NCBI GenBank assembly: GCA_016197405.1
Contig: JACPVR010000007.1
Coordinates: 1 to 64,000, forward strand
Reading direction: 5' to 3'
DNA length: 64,000 nt
Origin: Mycobacterium sp.
GTDB lineage: Bacteria; Actinomycetota; Actinomycetes; Mycobacteriales; Mycobacteriaceae
Shown here: in pieces, positions 1-8,101 of the stretch
Numbering within the stretch: the stretch's first letter is position 1
How the letters are laid out: each line of letters starts with the position of its first letter
Translations under genes and position numbers: made by a program
Notes under the pieces: generated by a model
Databases searched by the model: none
What the model was told of the DNA's origin: nothing
Seen by the model: the letters and a program-made list of their open reading frames with translations, nothing else

Positions 1-561
1 CGGTTAACCAAGAGCCCAAAGGGCTTGCCAAGTGTGAGTCCATCACAGCTGCTGCCAGCCGCCCATCCCGAAACTGCCGACCCTATCGATATCAACAATC
101 ACCGGATTACGGCTGAATCGAATACTGAGGGTTACCAGTAGGATCCCACCGACTTCGCCCTACCCGGCGGAGTATGGTTCATCGCTCCGACGGGGCAGAA
201 CTGCGGAATCTGGGATCTTGGCAGTTTCGGTTGCGTCGGCGACATCCCCGGTGCCCCGCCGGGGACGAGTCACATCGGGTGGATCGACGGCGACCGGGCC
301 GTGCACTACGACTGGTCGATGGCGGTCCGGTTTCCGAATAACCAAGCAATTCGGCTACTTCCGCCGCGCAGCTCCGTCACGCATGAGGGAACGACGTGCG
401 CGGCAACGTCGGACGGCCGGACCTACTGTGAACGCGGTCCGCTGCGCTTCGTCCTGGAGCCGACGAAGACGTGGTTGTCGCCACCGTGGATGGACATGAG
501 CTGGATCGAGCTGGGGCCGGCGTCGTGCAGTCCGCCGGGCGGAGGCCCCTGTTACAAGTGA
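1..561 (+). pseudogene. Broken gene for a secreted mycobacterial hypothetical protein
   Basis: The frame ending at 559-561 reads as real protein from about 142: it is rich in Gly, Trp and paired Cys, with motifs such as GQNCGIWDLGSFGCVGD and a Cys-rich C-terminus (CSPPGGGPCYK). That pattern is common in small exported mycobacterial hypothetical proteins. An in-frame TAG at 139-141 interrupts it, and between this stop and 300 there is no ATG, GTG or TTG in frame; the first is GTG 301, which would delete a third of the recognisable domain. The frame upstream of the TAG stays open to the window edge and looks plausible as coding. I read this as a nonsense-disrupted remnant whose 5' end lies outside the window. 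A sequencing error at the TAG would restore an intact gene. Its stop directly abuts the stop of the convergent acyl-CoA dehydrogenase gene. Confidence 0.55.
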
Positions 562-1815
562 TCAGCCCGTGACGTCTCGCCCGATGAGTTGTCGGGCGAT
601 GATCCACTGCTGCAGTTCGTTTGCGCCTTCGAAGATTTCGAGGATCTTGGCGTCCCGGTACATCTCCTCGAGCCGGACGGACTCTCCGGATTCCGCCACC
701 TGTCGGGCGAAGCCCAGAGCTCCGTGGATCTGGATGGCCTCGCGAACCAGGTCATTGGCCAGCCGGGTGCCGTAGGCCTTGGCCATCGCCGCCTCCGGTT
801 CGGCGCTGCGGTCACCTCGGTCGAGCAGGGTCGCGGCCTTCTGATACAGGGTGCGAGCACATTCGATCTCGGTCGCACGCTGGGCCATGGTGAACTGCCA
901 GTGCTGCATCGCGCCCAGCGGTCCGCCGAAGACCTGCCGGGTGCGCAGGCGTTCGACGGCAAGATCCAGGGCGGCCTGCGCGACACCGACACCGGCGGCG
1001 CCGATACCGATTCGACCGCGCACCAGGGCCGACAGTGCGACACCGAGGCCGCCGCCCGCCGGTCCGAGGAGGTTCTCGTGCGGCACCAGGACGTCGGTGA
1101 ACACGATGTCGGCGGTGATCTGACCGCGATGGCCCATCTTGAGATCGGGCGTGCCGATGCGGACACCGGGCGAGGACAGGTCCACCAACAACATCGTTGC
1201 CCGGTTGCTGCCCGCGCCGGCCCGCACCAGAACAGAGACCCAGCCGGCGACAATGCTATTGGTGATCCACCTTTTTCGGCCGTTGACCACGAAACCGTCG
1301 GGAGTCTCCTCGGCGACGGTCTGCATGCGTTCGGCGGTCAGATCAGAACTGGTCTCGGGCTCGGTGGTCGCGAACGAGAACGCCGTTCGGCCACTGACCA
1401 ATTCCGGGATCAACCGGGCACGCAGGGCGTCGGTGGCGTACGTCAGTGTCTGCGGAACCAGGATGCATTGGCCGTCGTAGACACCGGCCATCGACGAGGA
1501 GTGGTACGCGATCTCCTCGGTCACGGTGCAGGTGCCCAGCATCGGATGCTGCAGTCCGCGGCCGTAGTCGGAACCGAAGGGAACTGCGAAGAGGCCTTCG
1601 TCGGCAAGTCCGCGGAACGCCTCCCACGGAAAGCTGTCAGCAGATTCCTCGCGCTGCCCGATATCGCGCGCACGCGGTGCGAGCTGCTTCTCCACCGCCG
1701 CGCGGGCGTGTGCGCGTAACTCGACGATCTCGTCCGGCAGCCAGACGTCGTGGCTCATGCGGTCCTGAGTTCTCGGCACCGCGGGGACGGATGGCACAGC
1801 GTCGGCCAGCGTCAT
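562..1815 (-). CDS. Acyl-CoA dehydrogenase
   Basis: A 417-residue flavoprotein of the acyl-CoA dehydrogenase family, expected to introduce an alpha-beta double bond into an acyl-CoA with FAD. The N-terminal helical domain is followed by the substrate/FAD loop FATTEPETSSD, a beta domain, and a C-terminal helical domain ending in EIFEGANELQQW, where the Glu of FEGAN occupies the usual catalytic-base position. A longer frame opens at 1845, but the ATG at 1815 has a GAGGAGG Shine-Dalgarno just upstream and begins MTLADAV. The gene lies downstream of, and on the same strand as, a tetR gene. A 16-bp inverted repeat at 1849-1864 sits directly in front, so this dehydrogenase is probably the main target of that regulator. 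The natural acyl substrate cannot be told from sequence. Confidence 0.93.
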   Translation of the reverse strand: MTLADAVPSVPAVPRTQDRMSHDVWLPDEIVELRAHARAAVEKQLAPRARDIGQREESADSFPWEAFRGLADEGLFAVPFGSDYGRGLQHPMLGTCTVTEEIAYHSSSMAGVYDGQCILVPQTLTYATDALRARLIPELVSGRTAFSFATTEPETSSDLTAERMQTVAEETPDGFVVNGRKRWITNSIVAGWVSVLVRAGAGSNRATMLLVDLSSPGVRIGTPDLKMGHRGQITADIVFTDVLVPHENLLGPAGGGLGVALSALVRGRIGIGAAGVGVAQAALDLAVERLRTRQVFGGPLGAMQHWQFTMAQRATEIECARTLYQKAATLLDRGDRSAEPEAAMAKAYGTRLANDLVREAIQIHGALGFARQVAESGESVRLEEMYRDAKILEIFEGANELQQWIIARQLIGRDVTG

Positions 1816-1848
1816 GGATCCTCCTCTTGCCCGTCGGGCACACATTAG

Positions 1849-1864
1849 CAGTCAGCTTTGACTG
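1849..1864. promoter_or_regulatory. TetR operator in front of the acyl-CoA dehydrogenase
   Basis: Perfect inverted repeat CAGTCA-GCTT-TGACTG, arms of 6 bp and spacer of 4, located 34 bp before the dehydrogenase start codon at 1815. The same arms with another 4-bp spacer recur at 2521-2536 before the tetR gene. A shared operator for both genes is the simplest reading. Confidence 0.75.
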
Positions 1865-1865
1865 T

Positions 1866-2501
1866 TTAATCCGCCGGGTCGACGCGGAGCATGCGGTGCG
1901 ACGTCGCCGTCCACATGTCGAGGTGGCTGTCGGTGTCTGGATCCCGGTCGCTGATCGAATAGGTGATGGCAACGCCGCGCATACTTGTGAACAGCAACTC
2001 ACGCATATCCTCGAATGCCGGATGGCTGCTGTGGACAGGTCCGAACATCGTGGCGATCACGTGCCGGATCGCCCGCCCCAGCCGCTGCTCCGAGGCGGCC
2101 AGTTCATCCCGTAGGTGCGTATCGGTTCGTGCCGCCGTCCAGAGCTCCATCGCGGCCCAGAAGTACGGCTGCCGAAAAGTGCTCCACAGCATGGTGATGG
2201 CTTGGTCGATCCGCGTTGCGGCGCCAGGGTCGGGGTCAGCGGTGCGCTCGAACCACTCCGCCATCTCGGTGATGCGATTCTCGGCCAGATGCTGTGCTGC
2301 GGCCACAAGCAATGCGGTGCGCGAGGGGAAATGGTGAAGGAGTCTGCCGCGGGTCACTCCGGCGCGCTCCTGGATCGCCACCGTCGTGGTACCGCTGTAC
2401 CCGCGCTCCACCAGGAGGTCCACCGCGGCGTCGAGAATGAGCGTGTGGCTCGTCGCGCGGCGACTCGCCTGGGTACGGCGAATGGACGTGACTCCTGTCA
2501 T
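1866..2501 (-). CDS. TetR-family transcriptional regulator
   Basis: A 211-residue one-component repressor-type protein. The N-terminal helix-turn-helix runs over about residues 15-60 (ILDAAVDLLVERGYSGTTTV, then GRLLHHFPSRTALL), followed by an all-helical ligand and dimerisation domain. The ATG at 2499-2501 is followed by a basic stretch ending in RRATSHT. An inverted repeat lies 20 bp upstream at 2521-2536 and an identical-arm repeat lies between this gene and the acyl-CoA dehydrogenase, so the protein probably represses itself and the dehydrogenase. The inducer is unknown; an acyl-CoA or the pathway substrate would be typical for the family. Confidence 0.92.
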   Translation of the reverse strand: MTGVTSIRRTQASRRATSHTLILDAAVDLLVERGYSGTTTVAIQERAGVTRGRLLHHFPSRTALLVAAAQHLAENRITEMAEWFERTADPDPGAATRIDQAITMLWSTFRQPYFWAAMELWTAARTDTHLRDELAASEQRLGRAIRHVIATMFGPVHSSHPAFEDMRELLFTSMRGVAITYSISDRDPDTDSHLDMWTATSHRMLRVDPAD

Positions 2502-2520
2502 GAGAGCACAGTAGCTCCTG

Positions 2521-2536
2521 CAGTCAACCCTGACTG
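2521..2536. promoter_or_regulatory. TetR operator in front of tetR
   Basis: Perfect inverted repeat CAGTCA-ACCC-TGACTG, 6-bp arms and 4-bp spacer, 20 bp upstream of the tetR start codon at 2501. The arms are identical to the repeat at 1849-1864. Position and symmetry fit autoregulation. Confidence 0.75.
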
Positions 2537-2562
2537 TAAATTGGTCGCAGCCGCGGCCCCGC

Positions 2563-4077
2563 TCAGCGTGAGTGATCGAGGATGAGATCGACGGCGCGCA
2601 GAGCGATCATCATGGTGGGGGCGTTGGTGTTGCCAGAGGTGATGGCCGGTATCACCGACGCGTCGGCGACGCGCAGTGCGTCGACTCCGTGTACGCGTAG
2701 ATCCGGGCCGACGACCGAATCGTCGTCGGTTCCCATCCGGCACGTGCCGACCGCGTGATAGATGCTGCCCTCGGCAGTCGACAGCCAATGACGCGGATCG
2801 TCGCCGGACGGAGTCAGGTTGGCGCCTGCCACCCCGCGCATGGCGGGCTGGGTCTCGATGAGATCGCGGGTCATCTCCGCCCCCGTCAACAGCTTTCGCA
2901 CATCGTCGGGGTGGCCCAACCGGTCGAATTCGATATACGGTTTGCCGTCGCGCACACAGACTCGGCCCCGGCCTTGCGGATGCATCAGCACGGTGTACGC
3001 CGTGAAGGCGTCGAAGCGCTTCAAGACGGCGCGGCCGGTCACCGGGTCCAAATTGTAGTGAGCGGGGGTCATGGCGATCTGGAAGTCGTCGGTGAAGATC
3101 TGCGCTTCGAATGGGGTGTTGGTCATCGGACCTTCACCGCGCGTGAGGAATTCGCGAAGCGCTCTGGCTGCTCGCACCGGGCCCATGGTGTTGATGGTCG
3201 GTACCTTCGAGGTCCAACGCTGGGTGACGACGAGATGATCGTGAAAATTCTGGCCGACCCCAGGCAGGTCGGCGACGTGTCCGCCTGCGGCGATGCCGGA
3301 ATTCATCAACAGTGCGGCTGATCCGATGGCACCTGCGCACAGCACGACTTCTTGCCGTGCCCGGATGACACGATCGCCTATCGCGACACCTACGGCGCGC
3401 CCATTCTCGACGATCACGCGGGTGACGGTTGTGCGGGTCAGGATCTCCGGGCGTTGGCTTTGGGGACGGTTGCGCAGGAATTCGCGGCCCGAGGAACTGC
3501 GATAACCCCTCCGCTGGTTGACCTGGCTGCGGGCTACACCGAGTTGATCGGCGCCGTTGGGATCAGGGTTGAGGGTGTGGCCGGCGTCGACGGCGGCCTG
3601 GATGAAGGCATCGTCGATTTCGTGGTGGTGGCCGCACCACGACACCGCGATGAGGCCGGATCCGCCGCGGTACTCGTCGGCACCGCCCACCCAGCTCTCC
3701 AGTGCCTTGAAGTGGGGGAGCACATCTCGGTAAGACCACCCGGTCGCGCCGGCCTGCGCCCAACCGTCATAGTCGGCCTGACGTCCGCGTGCGTAGACCA
3801 TCGCATTGATGGATCCGCTGCCGCCGATGATTCGCCCGCCGGCGAACCCGCCCGCCTTGCCGTACTTGCCCGGCTCGGGGGCGGTGGGGTATTTCCAGTT
3901 GGCCGTCAGGTAGAGCGTGGCGATGCCCAGCGGTAAGGCGACGTCGGGACGGCGATCGGTACCGCCTGCCTCCACGAGGATCACACTCGCGCCGGCCGAG
4001 GCCAGACGGCTCGCGATGATCGCCCCGGCCGAGCCGGCTCCGACGACGATGTAGTCCGCCACGTCCTGATGCTTCAC
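2563..4077 (-). CDS. GMC-family FAD-dependent oxidoreductase (alcohol/choline dehydrogenase type)
   Basis: A 504-residue glucose-methanol-choline oxidoreductase, expected to oxidise an alcohol to an aldehyde or ketone with FAD. Visible are the FAD-binding YIVVGAGSAG at residues 9-18, GMC signature 1 (GGSGSINAMVYARG, about 85-98) and signature 2 (GAIGSAALLMNSGI). The catalytic pair is probably His441 in YHAVGTCRMG and Asn485 in SGNTNAP, near the C-terminus. Start is GTG at 4075-4077; no ATG is available nearby and the Rossmann motif follows at the normal distance. It is the last gene of a minus-strand run SnoaL, kinase-like, GMC. The substrate is not deducible; the context suggests a hydroxylated lipid. 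Confidence 0.92.
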   Translation of the reverse strand: MKHQDVADYIVVGAGSAGAIIASRLASAGASVILVEAGGTDRRPDVALPLGIATLYLTANWKYPTAPEPGKYGKAGGFAGGRIIGGSGSINAMVYARGRQADYDGWAQAGATGWSYRDVLPHFKALESWVGGADEYRGGSGLIAVSWCGHHHEIDDAFIQAAVDAGHTLNPDPNGADQLGVARSQVNQRRGYRSSSGREFLRNRPQSQRPEILTRTTVTRVIVENGRAVGVAIGDRVIRARQEVVLCAGAIGSAALLMNSGIAAGGHVADLPGVGQNFHDHLVVTQRWTSKVPTINTMGPVRAARALREFLTRGEGPMTNTPFEAQIFTDDFQIAMTPAHYNLDPVTGRAVLKRFDAFTAYTVLMHPQGRGRVCVRDGKPYIEFDRLGHPDDVRKLLTGAEMTRDLIETQPAMRGVAGANLTPSGDDPRHWLSTAEGSIYHAVGTCRMGTDDDSVVGPDLRVHGVDALRVADASVIPAITSGNTNAPTMMIALRAVDLILDHSR

Positions 4078-4161
4078 ACCAACCCCGATCTATGCATTGA
4101 GACTGCGCCCACTGTCATGTCCACTCGGACTTCTTCGCGCTGAGCGCACTGTCAACGCACT

Positions 4162-5568
4162 TCATTTTGTCGGCACTGCGGACCAGTCGATCGTTTGCAC
4201 CCGGAATCCGCGGACGTCGCGCATTCCCGGATCGATGAGCGCGATCTGACGCGCGACGCGACGGCTGAGCAGACGCACGATATCGCGTTCCCGGTCGGCG
4301 CCATGCTCGGCGACGAACTCCTCGAGTCGTCGGTCGGCGTCGAGCCAGCTGTCGGGTCGCACTCCGAGCAGCTCTTCCTCGTCGTCGCGGTCGGCGTCCT
4401 CCACCGATTGCGCCGACGCGGCGCCGCGGTGCAGGCCCGGCAGCAGGTCGCGCACGATCGCGAGCCTAAAGGCCACGTGATCATCGGGATCGAGCTCATC
4501 GAGCACGTCGGCGACGATGCGTTCGGCCGACACGAAGCTGGGGTCGTTACGCGGGGTCGACCACGCAACCGCGGGCGGCGGGTCCAGCGAGTAGCCGCCC
4601 TCTTCGGCGATGATCTGCAGACAGATCATGAAGGACATCAGTGACCAGGCCTGCCACTGAGCCAGATCGAATTCCGCCGGCGGATCGGCGCGGGTTCCCG
4701 CCGACAACATGGGTGTCAGCAGCGCGAACCGCACCGCGTGGAAATTGACCACACGTCGGTCGATAGCCTGCCCGGTCGCTTTCGCATAGGCGGCGTACGC
4801 CCCGGTGAGATCCCCGATCGGCTGCGCGGTGTCACGCATCCGCATGGCGCCCAGATCGGCCAGTGGGTCACCGATGCAGGAGAATTCGACATCCATCAAT
4901 GCCGTCACCCGGCCATCGGCATGCAGGAATTGTCCGGCATCGAAATGGATCCATGAGGTCTGGTCGCGATGTGTCGGCACGTGGCGATGTAGCCACGCCA
5001 CGATGAACTCGATCGTCGGATCTGGTCCTGGTTTGATCTCCCGGTACCACTTCTCCGACAGGCCGAATCCCATGTAGCCGATATCGCGCGGGTTTGCCGG
5101 ACGGGACAGGCCGATCGCCTGGAACAGCTCCGGGTCCAGCCGGTGGGCGTCAGCGAGTCGTTCGACGTAGTCGTTGATGATGGCACTGCGGGTTTCGGCG
5201 TCATCGCGTTCATCGAAGCGATCCCGGCCCCGGATCGATTCCATCAGAATCGCTTCGGGTTCGGTGCAGAAGGCCAACAGGGCCGGCACCGCGACACCGT
5301 TGTCGTGCAGGACCCGCATGATCTCGTATTCGCGACGCAGAGAGAGTGTTTGCGTCCACGGCATCGACTCTTCGCGCTGGCAGCGGGCGTACAGGTCACG
5401 GAGGTGGCCGTCGATCTCGACAGTGAGGAACCACGCCGGCCGCCACCGTGCCTGCCGCCGCCAGGACACGATTCGACCGCCGGTGACCTGCTGTACCCAC
5501 GCGAAGAGTCGAGGCCAGGGTGCCGGCAACGTCTCCCAGTCGGCTTCGGTCACGCTTTCGATGGTCAT
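4162..5568 (-). CDS. APH-fold phosphotransferase (hydroxyacyl-CoA kinase-like), divergent active site
   Basis: A 468-residue member of the aminoglycoside phosphotransferase/choline kinase fold related to the kinase part of ACAD10/11. The catalytic loop reads HFDAGQF (Asp210), where relatives have HGDxRxxN, so the Asn that helps bind metal appears to be replaced, probably by Gln213. The second metal-binding Asp is kept (Asp226 in ALMDVEFSCIGDPLADL). The long C-terminal extension of about 200 residues is unusual. ATG 5568 overlaps the TGA of the upstream SnoaL-like gene (ATGA), indicating translational coupling. In the LvaA and ACAD10/11 pathways such enzymes phosphorylate 4-hydroxyacyl-CoA; here that is inference. 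Antibiotic resistance is unlikely given the lipid-metabolic neighbours. Confidence 0.85.
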   Translation of the reverse strand: MTIESVTEADWETLPAPWPRLFAWVQQVTGGRIVSWRRQARWRPAWFLTVEIDGHLRDLYARCQREESMPWTQTLSLRREYEIMRVLHDNGVAVPALLAFCTEPEAILMESIRGRDRFDERDDAETRSAIINDYVERLADAHRLDPELFQAIGLSRPANPRDIGYMGFGLSEKWYREIKPGPDPTIEFIVAWLHRHVPTHRDQTSWIHFDAGQFLHADGRVTALMDVEFSCIGDPLADLGAMRMRDTAQPIGDLTGAYAAYAKATGQAIDRRVVNFHAVRFALLTPMLSAGTRADPPAEFDLAQWQAWSLMSFMICLQIIAEEGGYSLDPPPAVAWSTPRNDPSFVSAERIVADVLDELDPDDHVAFRLAIVRDLLPGLHRGAASAQSVEDADRDDEEELLGVRPDSWLDADRRLEEFVAEHGADRERDIVRLLSRRVARQIALIDPGMRDVRGFRVQTIDWSAVPTK

Positions 5569-6002
5569 TTGGCGTTCAGTTGGGTGGTCATCTGAGTGAC
5601 ATCCCAGAAATCCCGATGGCTGGTGAGCTTGCCGTCTGGCCCGACGTGGCAGGCGGCGATGCCGGGCACGCTGAATCTCTGCCCGTTGGACGCGATGAGT
5701 GAACCGTCGGCCAGCCGCAGCGAGCCTTGGAAGGATCCGCTCCAGATCCATTCGAGGTACAGCACCCCATCGCGAGCGGCCGGTGCGTAGAACTCGATGT
5801 CGGAGTCCGGCGCGAAGTTCAGCATCCACCGGTGAAAGCGGGTGATGCCGTCATGGCCCTCGTACGTCGTGCCCATGGCCATATCGGTGTACGTGCCAGC
5901 TGGATCGAAGAAATCCAGCAGGCCGACAGGATCTTTCGTCCACGCTGTGCCGTAGGCGGTGGCAAAGGCGTCCAGGTCGTCTGCCGGGTTGGGCGTCGTC
6001 AT
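5565..6002 (-). CDS. SnoaL-like / NTF2-fold protein
   Basis: A 145-residue protein of the NTF2/SnoaL fold, a small alpha-beta cone that in relatives isomerises, hydrates or cyclises hydrophobic substrates. The sequence shows the typical pattern: N-terminal helices (DLDAFATAYGTAW), then FFDPAGTYTDMAMG, GITRFHRWML and repeated beta strands ending in HRDFWDV. A longer frame opens at 6176, but ATG 6002 places the first helix correctly. It is the first gene of the operon with the kinase-like and GMC genes, and its ATG lies 29 bp from the operator-like palindrome at 6031-6048. No catalytic function can be assigned. Confidence 0.85.
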   Translation of the reverse strand: MTTPNPADDLDAFATAYGTAWTKDPVGLLDFFDPAGTYTDMAMGTTYEGHDGITRFHRWMLNFAPDSDIEFYAPAARDGVLYLEWIWSGSFQGSLRLADGSLIASNGQRFSVPGIAACHVGPDGKLTSHRDFWDVTQMTTQLNAK

Positions 6003-6336
6003 CACAGTTGGCCCTTCTATGGTGCGGATATTTGACTGTACGTTAAAAAAGGTGAGTTTCACAGATCGCCGACGCTGGCATGGAAGGGCCTCGGCGCGCT
6101 GGAGCAGGGGAGAGTAAGTATTTAGTCCATTTTCAAAAAACGGACCCGGGCGCGCGGGTGCCCGACTCTTCGGCAATGTCGAGATGTCCCCGCGGCGACG
6201 CGTCCGTTCGGCTGGATCATCGACCTCGGTCGCCTAAACTTGCCCTCGTGCAAGTAGGGGCGTGGTCGCAAGAGACAGCAAACCGGAAGTGGCCGTACCG
6301 GGTGCGGGGCGATCTCGACGTCTGGTCTGGACCGCG
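6003..6336. other. Divergent intergenic region
   Basis: Non-coding DNA between the minus-strand SnoaL operon and the plus-strand tetR. It holds site 1 (6031-6048) near the left edge. I see no further clear repeat, and the right part is GC-rich. If the TetR starts at GTG 6262 the region is 75 bp shorter. Confidence 0.5.
6031..6048. promoter_or_regulatory. Shared operator-like palindrome, site 1
   Basis: TTTGAC-TGTACG-TTAAAA, an imperfect copy of the TTTTAA-N6-TTAAAA palindrome found at eleven places in this window. It lies 29 bp upstream of the SnoaL-like gene starting at 6002. Confidence 0.5.
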
Positions 6337-6945
6337 GTGAGCGCGCCGTCGCGACGCTCGCAGCGCCAACGCGTCGAAGAGTCGTCGCGTCGGCTCGCCG
6401 AAGCCGCCATCGAGCTGATTGCCGAAAAGGGCTACAGCAACACCACGGCTCAGGAGATCGGCATCCGGGCCGGCTACAGCCGGGCCATGGTTCGTGAACG
6501 GTTCGGGTCGAAAGAGGCTCTCCTAGAGGCAGTTCTGCGCGATTACGAGGGCCGTGTCGATGTGCCGCAGGAGCCCGAGACCTCGGGTTTGCAACGGGTG
6601 CTGGCCCCGATCCTGGCCTTGCGGGACTTCGCGTCCGAGGATCCGCGGCTGTTGCGCGCCGTACTGAGCTTGAACTTCGAAGCACTCCACGACCGTGACG
6701 TACTGCGCCACCGCATCCAGAGCTGGCTCTCGCAGTTGGAGGAGGGGATACGCCGTGCGGTGACCGACGGGCAAGAGGACGGCTCCGTTTCGACTTCGTG
6801 GGCAGCCGACGAAGTCGCCTCGGAGATGATCGCCGCCGGTATCGGCTACGCCTACGGATGGGTTCTGGACCCGGACGCCGTCGACTTCGACCGGGTGCTC
6901 ACACGGTGGCATGAGCGTGTTCGCGCGCGGCTGACCCAGCAGTGA
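6337..6945 (+). CDS. TetR-family transcriptional regulator
   Basis: A repressor-type regulator of about 202 residues. The helix-turn-helix is clear: AAIELIAEKGYSNTTAQEIG followed by GYSRAMVRERFGSKEALLEA, then a helical ligand domain. GTG 6337 gives a normal short basic N-terminus (SAPSRRSQRQR). GTG 6262 would add 25 residues but has its purine stretch too close to the codon. It is divergent from the SnoaL/kinase-like/GMC operon, which it may control. It converges with the next kinase-like gene, leaving 12 bp. Confidence 0.88.
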   Translation: MSAPSRRSQRQRVEESSRRLAEAAIELIAEKGYSNTTAQEIGIRAGYSRAMVRERFGSKEALLEAVLRDYEGRVDVPQEPETSGLQRVLAPILALRDFASEDPRLLRAVLSLNFEALHDRDVLRHRIQSWLSQLEEGIRRAVTDGQEDGSVSTSWAADEVASEMIAAGIGYAYGWVLDPDAVDFDRVLTRWHERVRARLTQQ

Positions 6946-6957
6946 AGTTCGGCGCAC

Positions 6958-8064
6958 TCAGTCTGCAGCCGGCAATGCCAGCACCGCGCTTACCGCATCG
7001 GTATCGGCGACGATCGAAAAGCTGCGCTCCATCAGAACCTGAAGTAGTTCTTGGCCTCTCGGATTCAGGGTGTCCCAGGAGATCATGGCCAGCAGCGGCA
7101 AGGCGATCTGCGCCACCACGGCGATCTGGAACTGCTGCCAGGCCTGGTCGAACGGATACTCCACGCCCGAGTCGGCCAAGGTCTGGACATAGCGGGTGAC
7201 CAGCTCACGCTCGTGCCCGCCGCGTTCGGCCGGCGTCAGTCCCTGGCCGACGAGGTAGGCGACGTCCCACATACCGCATCCGCGGCCGGCGAACTGGTAG
7301 TCGACGGTGACATGCGGCCCGGTCTCGGCGAAGAACAGGTTGTCGGCCCGAAGATCCCCGTTGACCAGCGTGGCGGGCTCGGTCAACGCGCCGAGCAGAC
7401 CGGGCGCCAGGGTCGAGTACTGCGCAAGGATGTCGGCCAGCCCTGCCGGAGCGGTGGCGCGGCCATGCTCCAGATAGATTGGCCAGCCGGCACCGGCGCC
7501 AACACTGAACAAGCCGGCCATCCGAGCGTCGTCGAGTCCCAGGAAGGCCGGGTTCTTCGCTGCCGGCGGATTCGTGTCCCAGCCCCAGGCGTGAAACTTC
7601 GCAAGCTCGTCCAGCACGGCCTGCGCGCGGCCGATGCTCAAACCTTCGAGGTGGTCGGCGTTTTCGAGTCCCGCGAGATCTTCCATCACGATCACGAAAT
7701 CGGTGCTGTCGTCCTCGATCGCCGCGAAGTAGGCACGTGGCGCACCGATGGGGGCGACGGGCGCGACGTCGTTGTAGAAGGCCACCTCGCGGTCGTAGAG
7801 CTGAATCGACTTGGCCAGTTCGAGAAAGGTGGGGTAGTCGGTAGGCCATTTGATGATGACCGTCGCCGGGCCTGCACCGTCGAGGTCCAGATGGGCGCGG
7901 TAGAGGAAGGAGGCGAAACCGACCCCCTCGGCGATCCGTTCCAGCCTGACATCGCGGATGCGCACCTCCGGCGCGATGGCTCCGGTGGCGGAGAGGGCAT
8001 CGGTGAGCCAGTCGGCCGTCAACTCGGATGCGGCGCGGGGGAAACGCGAGGTTATTGAAGTCAT
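6958..8064 (-). CDS. APH-fold phosphotransferase (small-molecule kinase-like)
   Basis: A 368-residue kinase-like protein of the APH/CHK superfamily. The catalytic loop is VNGDLRADN (Asp237, Asn242; the usual first His is Asn), and the metal-binding Asp is Asp255 in VTVDYQFAG. An ATP-binding Lys is likely at 72 (VIIKW). ATG 8064 was chosen over an upstream in-frame start at 8304 because it gives a normal N-terminus and leaves a promoter region with the divergent SDR gene. The substrate is unknown. Its occurrence among lipid-catabolic genes favours a hydroxylated acyl or isoprenoid substrate over an antibiotic. Confidence 0.87.
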   Translation of the reverse strand: MTSITSRFPRAASELTADWLTDALSATGAIAPEVRIRDVRLERIAEGVGFASFLYRAHLDLDGAGPATVIIKWPTDYPTFLELAKSIQLYDREVAFYNDVAPVAPIGAPRAYFAAIEDDSTDFVIVMEDLAGLENADHLEGLSIGRAQAVLDELAKFHAWGWDTNPPAAKNPAFLGLDDARMAGLFSVGAGAGWPIYLEHGRATAPAGLADILAQYSTLAPGLLGALTEPATLVNGDLRADNLFFAETGPHVTVDYQFAGRGCGMWDVAYLVGQGLTPAERGGHERELVTRYVQTLADSGVEYPFDQAWQQFQIAVVAQIALPLLAMISWDTLNPRGQELLQVLMERSFSIVADTDAVSAVLALPAAD

Positions 8065-8083
8065 GTTAGAAAAGTAGTTGTTA

Positions 8084-8101
8084 ACTTGCGCACAAGCAAG
8101 T
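8084..8101. promoter_or_regulatory. Inverted repeat in divergent promoter
   Basis: ACTTGC-N6-GCAAGT, perfect 6-bp arms with a 6-bp spacer, midway between the divergent kinase-like gene (start 8064) and the SDR (start 8102). The position fits an operator controlling both. It resembles a CAAG-type TetR site but does not match the published KstR2 spacing. Confidence 0.5.
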
